From an uncultured Eubacteriaceae bacterium (GTDB lineage: Bacteria; Bacillota; Clostridia; Oscillospirales; Acutalibacteraceae), in the NCBI GenBank assembly GCA_937905915.1, contig CALCVR010000342.1, forward strand, positions 1-9,584: a stretch of 9,584 bases of DNA, in the 5' to 3' direction. The notes beneath the pieces were generated by a model. That model was given only the letters and a program-made list of their open reading frames with translations, did not search any database and had not been told where the DNA came from. A program made the position numbers and the translations under genes. Positions within the stretch are counted from its first letter, which is position 1. Each line of letters opens with the position of its first letter. Positions 1-6,815 of the stretch are shown in pieces.

Positions 1-1
1 T

Positions 2-1648
2 CCGCTGAAGGGCTTTTTGCTGGGCCTGGTGGTGACTTCCATCATCCAAAGCAGCAGTGCTACCACCGTTATGGTAGTGGGATTTGTCAACAGTGGACTC
101 ATGCAGCTTCATCAGGCCATCGGTATCATCATGGGCAGCAACGTGGGTACCACCGTCACAGGGTGGATCTTGAGTTTGTCCGGCATTGAAGGGGAGAGCT
201 TCTGGATCCAGTTGTGCAAGCCCAGCACATTTGCTCCAGTTCTGGCTTTTATCGGCTTGATTCTCTACATGTTTGTCAAGAATGAAAAGAAAAAGGGGAT
301 TGGAGCTATTCTCTTGGGGTTTGCCATCTTGATGACCGGTATGGAGGTCATGTCTGGAGCGGTATCCCCGCTGGCTGACGATCCACAGTTCACCGCTCTG
401 TTTACCGCCTTCAGCAATCCTATTTTGGGCGTATTGGCAGGCGCTTTGCTTACGGGCATCATTCAAAGCAGCAGCGCCAGCGTCGGCATCTTGCAGGCGT
501 TGTCCTCTACAGGCATCATCACTTTTGGAAGCGCCATTCCCATTATCATGGGCCAGAACATCGGCACTTGTGTCACCGCTTTGATTTCCTCCATTGGAGC
601 AAACAAAAACGCCAAACGCGCCGCTATGGTGCATCTTTACTTCAACATCATCGGCGTGGTTGTATTCCTCTCCTTGTTCTATTCGTTAAATGCGGTTTTC
701 CACTTCTCCTTTGTAAACGACACGGTCAATCCAATAGGGATTGCCATTGTTCACTCCATCTTCAATATCCTGGCCACTTCCCTGCTCCTGCCCTTTAACC
801 GGGCTCTGGAACGTCTGGCTATTCTCACCATTCCAGACGACAAAAAGCCGGAAACCATCCAGGTGTTGGACGACCGTCTGTTGGCCACCCCCGCTTTGGC
901 TGTGGAACGCGCTCGTGCTGTCACAGTGGAAATGGCCGGTTTGGCCCGCGCCACTTTGTTGCAGGGAATGTCGTTGATTCACAAGTGGGACAAGGATCTG
1001 GCGGAGAAGATCACCGAGGGGGAAAATCGCATCGACGAATACGAAGACCGCTTGGGAACCTATCTGGTGCGTCTGTCCAGCCGTAGCCTTACCATGGAGG
1101 ACAGCCACGCCATTTCCCTACTGCTTCACACCATCGGCGACTATGAACGCATTGGGGATCACGCCGTCAACCTGCTGGACACCGCCAAGGAAATCCATGA
1201 AAAAGGACTTCAGTTTTCAGAAAGCGCCCAAAAGGATTTAGCGGTGTTGGAATCGGCTGTCCAAGAGGTGTTGGATACCACCATCACCGGCTTTGAAAAG
1301 AGCGATTTGAGTTTGGCCGATCAGGTACAGCCTTTGGAGCAGGTCATTGACGATCTGGTACGTGAACTGAAAAACCGTCACATTCAGCGCCTCCAGTCGG
1401 GCGAGTGTACCATTGAGCTGGGATTTGTGCTGTCCGATCTGTTGACCAATTACGAACGGGTATTTGACCATTGTAGCAACATCTCGGTTACTCTAGAAGA
1501 AGTTGCCAAAGACCGCTTTGACACCCATGAATATTTGAGTAAAATGAAGGAAGGAGAGGGCGGCGATTATCGCCAGCGGATCGAGGATTATCATCGCCGC
1601 TTTGCCCTTCCTGAAATGGCTCTGGAAGGGAAGTCAACAACAGCATGA
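2..1648 (+). CDS. Na+/phosphate cotransporter with C-terminal PhoU domain (5' partial)
   Basis: This is a sodium-coupled phosphate importer of the inner membrane (Na/Pi cotransporter II, NptA-like) carrying a cytoplasmic PhoU-type helical domain. The reading frame is open to the left edge, so the start codon and probably the first membrane helices are missing; 548 residues are visible. Counting the codon at position 2 as residue 1, the family's inverted-repeat signature appears twice, as QSSSATT (16-22) and QSSSAS (155-160). Each is followed by a glycine-rich stretch (GSNVGTT and GQNIGT). Hydrophobic helices run to about residue 275. The rest is helical and charged, with two PhoU-like metal-site motifs: DYERIGDHAVNL (near 379-390) and NYERVFDHCSN (near 483-493). 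The stop codon TGA lies inside ATGA, overlapping the response regulator start, so the two are translationally coupled. PhoU domains on such transporters are thought to adjust uptake or signalling. The family call is very secure; strict phosphate specificity is inferred. Confidence 0.93.
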   Translation, partial: PLKGFLLGLVVTSIIQSSSATTVMVVGFVNSGLMQLHQAIGIIMGSNVGTTVTGWILSLSGIEGESFWIQLCKPSTFAPVLAFIGLILYMFVKNEKKKGIGAILLGFAILMTGMEVMSGAVSPLADDPQFTALFTAFSNPILGVLAGALLTGIIQSSSASVGILQALSSTGIITFGSAIPIIMGQNIGTCVTALISSIGANKNAKRAAMVHLYFNIIGVVVFLSLFYSLNAVFHFSFVNDTVNPIGIAIVHSIFNILATSLLLPFNRALERLAILTIPDDKKPETIQVLDDRLLATPALAVERARAVTVEMAGLARATLLQGMSLIHKWDKDLAEKITEGENRIDEYEDRLGTYLVRLSSRSLTMEDSHAISLLLHTIGDYERIGDHAVNLLDTAKEIHEKGLQFSESAQKDLAVLESAVQEVLDTTITGFEKSDLSLADQVQPLEQVIDDLVRELKNRHIQRLQSGECTIELGFVLSDLLTNYERVFDHCSNISVTLEEVAKDRFDTHEYLSKMKEGEGGDYRQRIEDYHRRFALPEMALEGKSTTA

Positions 1649-2331
1649 TTTATATCGTGGAAGATGACGCCAGTATCCTAGGCCTAGAGGAGTATGCCCT
1701 GCAAGGATCTGGCTTTGAGACAAAAGGATTTGAAGATGGGGAGAGCTTTCTAAAAGCTTGTGCGGAAAGAGTTCCTCAATTGGTGGTGCTGGACGTTATG
1801 CTTCCCGGCCAGGATGGTATTTCTATCCTGGAACAGATCCGCAAAGACGCCCGCATGCGAAATGTGGCTGTGATTATGGTGACAGCCAAAGGCAGCGAGA
1901 TCGATGTGGTGAAAGGATTGGATCACGGAGCCGACGATTATCTGCCGAAGCCTTTTGGGGTAATGGAGTTTATCAGTCGAGTAAAAGCAGTGTTGCGTCG
2001 ATCGGAACGCCGGGAAGAAACGGTGGATCTCTTGGAATTTGGACCGGTACGCATGGATGAAGGCCGCCACAGCGTGGAGGTAAATGGCCATGCAGTGGAG
2101 CTGACCTACAAGGAATATACTTTGCTGAGGCTCTTTTTACAAAATGCCGAGCAGGTACTAACGCGGGAAACCATTATGCGAGAGGTATGGGACACTGATT
2201 TTTCCGGTGAAAGCAGGACGGTGGATATGCATGTCCGAACCCTGCGTCAAAAGCTGGGGGATGCAGGAGAGTTTATCCGTACTGTGCGAAAGGTAGGCTA
2301 CCAGCTCAGCGAGAAGGCGGAGGACGCGTGA
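1645..2331 (+). CDS. PhoB/PhoP-type response regulator (OmpR family)
   Basis: This DNA-binding response regulator of 228 residues is of normal length for the OmpR/PhoB family. The receiver domain (about 1-118) shows the acidic pair D7/D8, the phosphoacceptor Asp50 in VVLDVMLP, Thr80 in IMVTAKG and Lys102 in LPKPF. The winged-helix DNA-binding domain (about 128-222) has the family's transactivation and recognition features (LTYKEYTLL, then RTVDMHVRTLRQKLG) and ends with the usual IRTVRKVGYQL hairpin. The ATG overlaps the stop of the transporter gene (ATGA at 1645-1648), and a GGAAGGGAAG stretch near 1624-1633 can act as its ribosome binding site. The kinase gene overlaps its own stop. With a PhoU-fused phosphate transporter upstream and a PhoR-like kinase downstream, it is most likely the phosphate-starvation regulator. 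The family alone would not prove that, since many OmpR-type regulators look alike. Confidence 0.93.
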   Translation: MIYIVEDDASILGLEEYALQGSGFETKGFEDGESFLKACAERVPQLVVLDVMLPGQDGISILEQIRKDARMRNVAVIMVTAKGSEIDVVKGLDHGADDYLPKPFGVMEFISRVKAVLRRSERREETVDLLEFGPVRMDEGRHSVEVNGHAVELTYKEYTLLRLFLQNAEQVLTRETIMREVWDTDFSGESRTVDMHVRTLRQKLGDAGEFIRTVRKVGYQLSEKAEDA

Positions 2332-3680
2332 TGAAGCAAAGCATGGAGGAAAAAATATCCTATCGATTGCTGATCATTGGCCTTCTCTCCATGCTGGTGA
2401 CGGCCATTGTGTGTACCGCCATGTTTCACCGTGCTTTGACCAAACAAGTACTACACGATCTTTCCATCAATGCCAACGATATTGCGGCCGCGTATCCACT
2501 GTTGACAGAGACATCAGACTTATCGAAATTCGGAGGAAAGAATATTCGCCTCACCTTGATTGCCTCTGACGGCACGGTCCTTTATGAGAACAAAACGGAT
2601 GAAGAACTGGAAAATCATCTCTCCCGTCCTGAAATTCAAAAAGCATTGGCTGAGGGAAAAGGATGGGACGAACGCACTTCCGCTTCCATGGGATACAACA
2701 CTTATTATTACGCCACTCTCTTGGAGGACGGTAATGTATTGCGGGTTGCATTGGATGCCAAAGATATTTCCTCCAATTACAGCGATATGCTGCCATTAAT
2801 TGTAATCAGCTGCATCATCATTTTGGGGTTGTCGGCTGTTGTGTCCATTCTATTGACCAGGAGGCTTGTGCGTCCCATCGAAAGCATGGCGGATAACCTA
2901 GACGACATCGGCAATCATGTACCCTATCGGGAATTGGAACCGTTTGCCAGGGCCATCCAGATCGACCAACAAAGCCGGAAGAGCAGCGAACGGTTGAGAA
3001 GGGAATTTACAGCTAACGTCAGTCATGAGCTGAAAACCCCTCTTACCAGCATTTCGGGCTATGCAGAGCTCATCCAGACGGGGATGGCAAAGCCAGATGA
3101 TGTCAAAGGTTTTGCCGCTAAAATCCGCAAGGAATCGGCGCGCCTGTTGACGTTGATCGGTGATATCATCAAGCTCAGCGAACTGGATAGCGCCGACGGA
3201 GAGCCCCAATTAGCCGCCCATTTTGAGCAAGTGGACTTGCTGGAAGTGGCAAGAGAGTGTGTCGGCGATCTGCAACTTACGGCGCAAAAGTCTTATATCA
3301 CTATTTTGGCTCAGGGGTCGAGTACCTTGGTACAGGCCGACCGGGGACTTTTGGTAGAGCTGTGTACTAATTTGTGTGACAATGCCATCCGCTACAATCG
3401 AGCAGGAGGAAAGGTAACTGTTACGGTGAAAAATACTCTGGAAGGGGCGTCTTTAACGGTTCAGGATACTGGTATCGGTATTCCTCCAGAACATCAACAA
3501 CGTGTATTCGAGCGCTTCTATCGGGTGGACAAAAGCCGAAGCAAAGCCACGGGAGGAACAGGATTAGGCCTTGCCATCGTCAAGCATATCGCCATGCTCC
3601 ACGGAGCCAAATTGACATTGGAAAGCCAGGAAGGAAAAGGCACAACCATTCGCATTTTATTTGTATCGCGAAAGCTATAA
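2331..3680 (+). CDS. PhoR-type membrane sensor histidine kinase
   Basis: This sensor kinase partners the response regulator just upstream. Starting at ATG 2331 it has 449 residues. An alternative GTG at 2328 adds one residue, but the GGAGG at 2319-2323 sits at a better distance from the ATG. A membrane helix (about 10-33) is followed by an extracytoplasmic segment of roughly 120 residues with DGTVLYEN, then a second helix (about 155-176). A short HAMP-like linker follows. The HisKA domain carries the phosphorylated His232 in FTANVSHELKTPL. The ATPase domain has the N box LCTNLCDNAIRYN (about 344-356), the G1 box QDTGIGIP (about 378-385) and the G2 box GGTGLGLAIV (about 408-417). No PAS domain fits between HAMP and HisKA, unlike Bacillus PhoR. 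In the Pho system such kinases respond to a transporter/PhoU complex, which here could be the upstream fusion protein. The signal itself is inferred from context. Confidence 0.93.
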   Translation: MKQSMEEKISYRLLIIGLLSMLVTAIVCTAMFHRALTKQVLHDLSINANDIAAAYPLLTETSDLSKFGGKNIRLTLIASDGTVLYENKTDEELENHLSRPEIQKALAEGKGWDERTSASMGYNTYYYATLLEDGNVLRVALDAKDISSNYSDMLPLIVISCIIILGLSAVVSILLTRRLVRPIESMADNLDDIGNHVPYRELEPFARAIQIDQQSRKSSERLRREFTANVSHELKTPLTSISGYAELIQTGMAKPDDVKGFAAKIRKESARLLTLIGDIIKLSELDSADGEPQLAAHFEQVDLLEVARECVGDLQLTAQKSYITILAQGSSTLVQADRGLLVELCTNLCDNAIRYNRAGGKVTVTVKNTLEGASLTVQDTGIGIPPEHQQRVFERFYRVDKSRSKATGGTGLGLAIVKHIAMLHGAKLTLESQEGKGTTIRILFVSRKL

Positions 3681-3686
3681 AAGATC

Positions 3687-3728
3687 AAAAAAGAGGATGG
3701 AAGTACGATGATTTCCATCCTCTTTTTT
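3687..3728 (+). terminator. Intrinsic terminator closing the phosphate operon
   Basis: This is a Rho-independent terminator a few bases after the kinase stop. The arms AAAAAAGAGGATGGAA (3687-3702) and TTCCATCCTCTTTTTT (3713-3728) pair perfectly around a 10-base loop, and the 3' arm runs into a T tract. The A-rich left flank mirrors the T tract, so some termination of antisense transcripts is possible too. It separates the phosphate operon from the glycopolymer cluster. Confidence 0.93.
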
Positions 3729-3861
3729 TGATTCTTTGCTTTTTTAGAAAAAGTCGGAAGGCTAAAATGGAGTGGAAACGGATATGGTAATTAGCTTAAT
3801 TTTCATAGTATAAAAATTAATTTGTTTGTGAATTATAGTACAAAATGACAGGGATCCATAC

Positions 3862-3890
3862 TTGAATTATTCTGAATTCTATGGTACATT
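3862..3890 (+). promoter_or_regulatory. Candidate sigma-A promoter with extended -10
   Basis: TTGAAT (3862-3867) and TACATT (3885-3890) are separated by exactly 17 bases, and TGG directly precedes the -10 hexamer, giving the extended -10 TGn. Each hexamer matches four of six consensus positions. A start near 3897 would give a leader of about 190 bases before the first gene. It is the best promoter I could find between the upstream terminator and the transferase gene, but it remains a sequence match only. Confidence 0.4.
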
Positions 3891-3950
3891 TAAGTTCGTA
3901 TAAAGGAAAAAGATACCAAAGAAACGATTTTTAAAGTTCATTATAGATGG

Positions 3951-3996
3951 GGATGGCTTTGAAACAGCCGTCCGGAGCTTGTTTCAAAGATAGCCA
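3951..3996 (+). promoter_or_regulatory. Candidate structured leader RNA with mutually exclusive stems
   Basis: Two stems compete for the same bases. Stem A pairs GGATGGC (3951-3957) with GCCGTCC (3967-3973): seven pairs, one of them G-U, around a 9-base loop. Stem B pairs CTTTGAAACA (3957-3966) with TGTTTCAAAG (3980-3989), ten perfect pairs. In another register it continues outward, past a 4-base bulge, as TGGCT (3954-3958) with AGCCA (3992-3996). Because the loop of stem A is the left arm of stem B, the two can also coexist in part as an H-type pseudoknot: GAAACA (3961-3966) with TGTTTC (3980-3985), crossing loops of 3 and 6 bases. There is no T tract afterwards, so it is not a simple terminator. 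I do not recognise it as a known riboswitch class. Confidence 0.45.
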
Positions 3997-4034
3997 GGTT
4001 TCTCTAAAACGGTTTCCATTCAATTGAGGAGCAC

Positions 4035-4067
4035 ATGCAAAACATTTACGGCTATTTTGTATCGTAA
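4035..4067 (+). CDS. Possible 10-codon leader peptide (MQNIYGYFVS)
   Basis: A short ORF starts at ATG 4035 just after TTGAGGAG (4024-4031), a near-consensus ribosome binding site, although the spacing of 3 bases is tight. It reads MQNIYGYFVS and stops at TAA 4065-4067. The stop lies 3 bases before the first possible start of the transferase gene (ATG 4071) and 18 before the preferred one (ATG 4086). It is in the same frame as the transferase, so it could be a leader peptide coupling translation, or the remnant of a longer N terminus cut by a nonsense codon. It is too short to judge by coding signal. Confidence 0.3.
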   Translation: MQNIYGYFVS

Positions 4068-4085
4068 AAGATGGGGGATTTAACA

Positions 4086-5300
4086 ATGCCGGCGGTGGAA
4101 AAAATCAAAAAAAATAGGGCTTTGCAGTCCTTCTGTCATGCCCCAGCGGTTGCATTAAAGAGTTTATTGACTCATATTTTCTGCTTGTTACCAATTAAAA
4201 AATACATTATGTTCGAGAGCAGCGGCGATTTTGACGGCAACGCGGGAATACTGTATTCCTATCTTGAAAAAAAGGGAGTTTTAAAAGAATACAAAGCCAT
4301 ATGGGTGACGAAAAAGAAAGACCATATGCTTTCAGGAGCCATTACCGTTCCTGGAAAGCCGTCCTCGATGATGGAACATTTAAAAAGATGGTATTATGAA
4401 TCGGTGTCAAAGTATCAACTTTGGGATAATGTGCCCATACGAAAAAGACGAAAAGGGCAAATCAATGTTAATTTAAGCCACGGGGCTTTGCCGTATAAAA
4501 TGATTGTGCCACTAACAAGATTTCCTGATTTTACAGATTTTACGGTTTCTCCCAGCCCGCAATGCTATCAATACAAAAAGTACAGCTGGGATGTCAGCGA
4601 CAAAGTCGTACCGATTTTTTCGCCTTTGCCGCGCAACGATGTTTTCCTCCGTAGCGATTGGAATGAGCTTAGTAAAATCTGTGGACATCGGAAATATCAT
4701 AAGGTGATTATTTGGATGCCCACCTTCCGGGCTCATTTGGAGGGAAATCGAAATGATTCTACAAGGGATTATCCTTATGGGATTCCAGTTATTTATAACG
4801 AAGAAGACTTGTACTCTCTAAACGAGCAATTAAAAGAATTGGATGTGGTGTTGCTTGTAAAACATCATCCTCGTTCCATTCCATATTTATCTTTACCCAA
4901 GCTGTCAAATATTCTTTTTTTATGCCAATTTGAAAACGAGAAAATCCACTTTTACAAATTGCTAACCCAGACAGACGCTCTTATTTCAGATTATTCATCG
5001 GTTGTTTTTGACTACATGCTTCTGGATCGTCCCATCGCTTGGACATTGGATGATTTGGACAGCTATAAGCTTAAATTTTCCATGGAAGATCCTCTGAAAT
5101 TTATGCCTGGTAATCATGTTTATTGCTTGAAGGATTTGAAGGATTTTATAAAACAGGTATCGAACGGACAAGATATCTTTCGAAAGCAGCGCAATGACCT
5201 TAAAATGGATTTGGGCTTAAAAGATTTTGGCTATGGATGCGAGAAGGTCGCGAGCTTTTTGGGATTGGATGGGCAAGATAAACCGATGCAGAAATCTTGA
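4086..5300 (+). CDS. CDP-glycerol glycerophosphotransferase family protein (TagB/TagF-like)
   Basis: This peripheral membrane transferase is of the family (PF04464) that moves glycerol-phosphate or ribitol-phosphate from a CDP-alditol donor to a lipid-linked teichoic acid precursor. I chose ATG 4086, giving 404 residues, because GGGGG at 4073-4077 lies 8 bases upstream; ATG 4071 would add five residues but lacks a ribosome binding site. Family motifs in order: FESSGDFDGNAG (about 43-54), LSHGALPYK (about 130-138, the HG acceptor-site region), WMPTFR (210-215), VKHHPR (258-263) and DALISDYSSVVFDYM (297-311), the conserved donor-binding block. It is short compared with bifunctional TagF (above 700 residues) and closer to a single catalytic domain, as in TagB. 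It is the first gene of the cluster, and the TagD-like gene 52 bases later would supply CDP-glycerol. Primer versus polymerase activity cannot be read from the sequence, and CDP-ribitol is possible but less supported. Confidence 0.9.
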   Translation: MPAVEKIKKNRALQSFCHAPAVALKSLLTHIFCLLPIKKYIMFESSGDFDGNAGILYSYLEKKGVLKEYKAIWVTKKKDHMLSGAITVPGKPSSMMEHLKRWYYESVSKYQLWDNVPIRKRRKGQINVNLSHGALPYKMIVPLTRFPDFTDFTVSPSPQCYQYKKYSWDVSDKVVPIFSPLPRNDVFLRSDWNELSKICGHRKYHKVIIWMPTFRAHLEGNRNDSTRDYPYGIPVIYNEEDLYSLNEQLKELDVVLLVKHHPRSIPYLSLPKLSNILFLCQFENEKIHFYKLLTQTDALISDYSSVVFDYMLLDRPIAWTLDDLDSYKLKFSMEDPLKFMPGNHVYCLKDLKDFIKQVSNGQDIFRKQRNDLKMDLGLKDFGYGCEKVASFLGLDGQDKPMQKS

Positions 5301-5352
5301 ACCTATGGCAGATGAAATCTACCACAGGATTACATTGTGGAGGAAGGTCAGT

Positions 5353-5796
5353 ATGATTATAGGATACACCGCAGGAGTCTATGATTTGTTCCATATTGGG
5401 CATTTAAACCTGCTTAAAAATGCCAGCGGTTTATGTGATAAATTGATTGTAGGTGTTACAACAGATGATCTTGTCACGTATAAGGGAAAACATGCCATGA
5501 TCCCCTTTGAGGATCGGATTGAAATTGTAAGAAGCATTAAATATGTAGACGCAGCTGTCCCCCAGTCGGATATGGACAAGCTCACTATGTGCAAAAAATT
5601 AGGAGCTAGTATTTTGTTTGTAGGCGACGATTGGTATGGCACAGAAAAGTGGCAACAATATGAGGAAGAGTTTGAAGAGGCAGGTATTAAAATCATTTAC
5701 TTCCCTTACACAAAAGGGATCTCTTCAACGCTAATTACAAAGACCTTACAACAAGTGCGCGATAATCCAGAAAAAGCCATTAAAAAAGAGGTGTAA
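5353..5796 (+). CDS. tagD: Glycerol-3-phosphate cytidylyltransferase-like protein (TagD/TarD family)
   Basis: This small cytoplasmic nucleotidyltransferase would make CDP-glycerol from CTP and glycerol-3-phosphate, the donor for the transferase just upstream. It has 147 residues from ATG 5353, slightly longer than Bacillus TagD. That start directly precedes the conserved first strand (MIIGYTAGVYDLFHIGH), and GGAGGAAGG at 5339-5347 is a strong ribosome binding site. In-frame starts further upstream (5305, 5227) would add residues with no family match and overlap the previous gene or gap. The HIGH nucleotide-binding motif is at 14-17 and GDDW at 91-94. The second family signature, RTEGIST in Bacillus TagD, reads YTKGISST (119-126), so its arginine is replaced by tyrosine. 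This is, as I recall, shared by many gut Firmicutes homologues annotated only as adenylyl/cytidylyltransferases. CDP-glycerol synthesis is the best inference, but a different phospho-alcohol substrate is possible. Confidence 0.87.
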   Translation: MIIGYTAGVYDLFHIGHLNLLKNASGLCDKLIVGVTTDDLVTYKGKHAMIPFEDRIEIVRSIKYVDAAVPQSDMDKLTMCKKLGASILFVGDDWYGTEKWQQYEEEFEEAGIKIIYFPYTKGISSTLITKTLQQVRDNPEKAIKKEV

Positions 5797-5804
5797 AAAG
5801 AAAT

Positions 5805-6815
5805 ATGAGATTAACACCAGAACAAATGAGCGCATTTTTAACCTATCGTATGGTGAATCCTCAGGAGAACACGATGGTTTCCGATCTGTTTCCACATAGA
5901 ATTCCCGTTTGCCAATCCGAGGAGCTGGAGCGTTATTTACAAAAACGTATCTCCGGTTTGGGGAGCGGGGCAGCTCTGGCACTTAGTGGGGGAATAGATT
6001 CTGCTATCTTAGCGAAATTCATGCCCAAAGGCTCCACCGCTTATACTTTTAAATGCGTCGTTCCAGGAATTGAAGTGACGGATGAAACAATTGTAGCAGG
6101 AAAATATGCAGAGCAATGTGGATTAAAACATAAAATAATCGAAGTGTATTGGGATGATTTTGAAAGGTATGCGCCAATCCTAATGAAACGAAAAAAGGCG
6201 CCCATCCACTCCATAGAGGTGCAAATCTACAAAGCTGCATTGGTGGCGCAAGAGGACGGCTTCGATACGCTTGTCTTCGGCGAGGCTGCGGATGCAGTAT
6301 ATGGCGGACTAAATGGACTGTTATCACAGGATTGGACAATAGGCCAATTCATAGAACGCTATTCCTTTGTGATGCCCTATAAAGTTCTGAAAAAGCCGGA
6401 AGATGTGTTTCAGACCTACCGCGATTGGGAGAAGGACGGCAGGATTGACCCTCATGAATTTGTATCCAAGGTCTTTATCAACGAGAGTGTAGGTTCTTAT
6501 ACCAATGCTATTTCTACAGCAGGCTTGGATTTTGTTTTACCTTATCCAGAAACCTATCTTGCCAAACCAATTGACTACAATCGTATCCGCAAAGGAGAGA
6601 ATAAATATCTTGTAAGAGAGGTTTTTCGACGCCTCTATCCGGATTTTGTCATTCCCCCTAAAACGCCGATGCCTCGTCCCATGAACGAATGGTTAAAAGA
6701 CTGGGGCGGTCCTAAAAGAGAGGAATTTTGGCCCCATTGTACCGAAGGCATGACCGGGGATCAGAAATGGCTGGTGTGGTGCCTGGAAAAGTTCTTAGAT
6801 CTGTGTGAAGAGTAA
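5805..6815 (+). CDS. Stand-alone asparagine-synthetase-type PP-loop enzyme, no glutaminase domain
   Basis: This 336-residue protein resembles the C-terminal synthetase domain of asparagine synthetase B (PF00733), which adenylates a carboxylate with ATP and then transfers an amine to it. The PP-loop SGGIDSA is at 61-67 (preceded by ALAL) and GEAADAVYGG at 159-168 matches the family's GxGxDExFGG block in degenerate form. A basic C-terminal region (NKYLVREVFRRLYP, about 266-279) also fits. The N-terminal glutamine amidotransferase domain is absent: residues 1-55 are too short for it and the initiator is not followed by the Cys nucleophile. It must therefore use free ammonia, another amine, or a separate glutaminase. 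The start has AAGAGGTG at 5786-5793 and follows the TagD-like gene by 8 bases, so it is co-transcribed. Its position in a glycopolymer cluster suggests amidation or amide ligation of a polymer component, such as a uronic acid or an amino-acid substituent. The fold is a strong call; substrate and product are unknown. Confidence 0.82.
   Translation: MRLTPEQMSAFLTYRMVNPQENTMVSDLFPHRIPVCQSEELERYLQKRISGLGSGAALALSGGIDSAILAKFMPKGSTAYTFKCVVPGIEVTDETIVAGKYAEQCGLKHKIIEVYWDDFERYAPILMKRKKAPIHSIEVQIYKAALVAQEDGFDTLVFGEAADAVYGGLNGLLSQDWTIGQFIERYSFVMPYKVLKKPEDVFQTYRDWEKDGRIDPHEFVSKVFINESVGSYTNAISTAGLDFVLPYPETYLAKPIDYNRIRKGENKYLVREVFRRLYPDFVIPPKTPMPRPMNEWLKDWGGPKREEFWPHCTEGMTGDQKWLVWCLEKFLDLCEE

Larger units (their letters stand above)
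3731..4085 (+). other. AT-rich intergenic leader of the glycopolymer cluster
   Basis: This 355-bp stretch holds no substantial gene. It is AT-rich in its first half, where it contains an A/T-only palindrome (TTAATTTT 3796-3803, AAAATTAA 3813-3820) and two copies of ATAGTA(T/C)AAAA starting at 3805 and 3835. The second half is less AT-rich and holds paired RNA arms (3951-3996) and a 10-codon ORF with its own ribosome binding site (4035-4067). The promoter, RNA and leader-peptide candidates are listed separately. I looked for Pho-box-like TTAACA repeats at 11-bp spacing and found none that convinced me. Confidence 0.7.

Noticed and set aside
686..1108. A 140-codon - strand ORF opposite the transporter gene.
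   Set aside because: It is a shadow of the strongly supported transporter frame, with no ribosome binding site or recognisable domain.
3780..3850. Possible Pho-box repeats (TTCATA 3802-3807; TGTGAA 3827-3832; TATAAA 3809-3814).
   Set aside because: Single loose matches are expected in AT-rich DNA, and they are not arranged at the 11-bp spacing of a PhoP site.
5227..5352. Upstream in-frame extension of the TagD-like gene (starts at 5227 or 5305).
   Set aside because: The extra residues have no match to the family, the longest form overlaps the transferase gene, and ATG 5353 has a strong ribosome binding site directly before the conserved N terminus.
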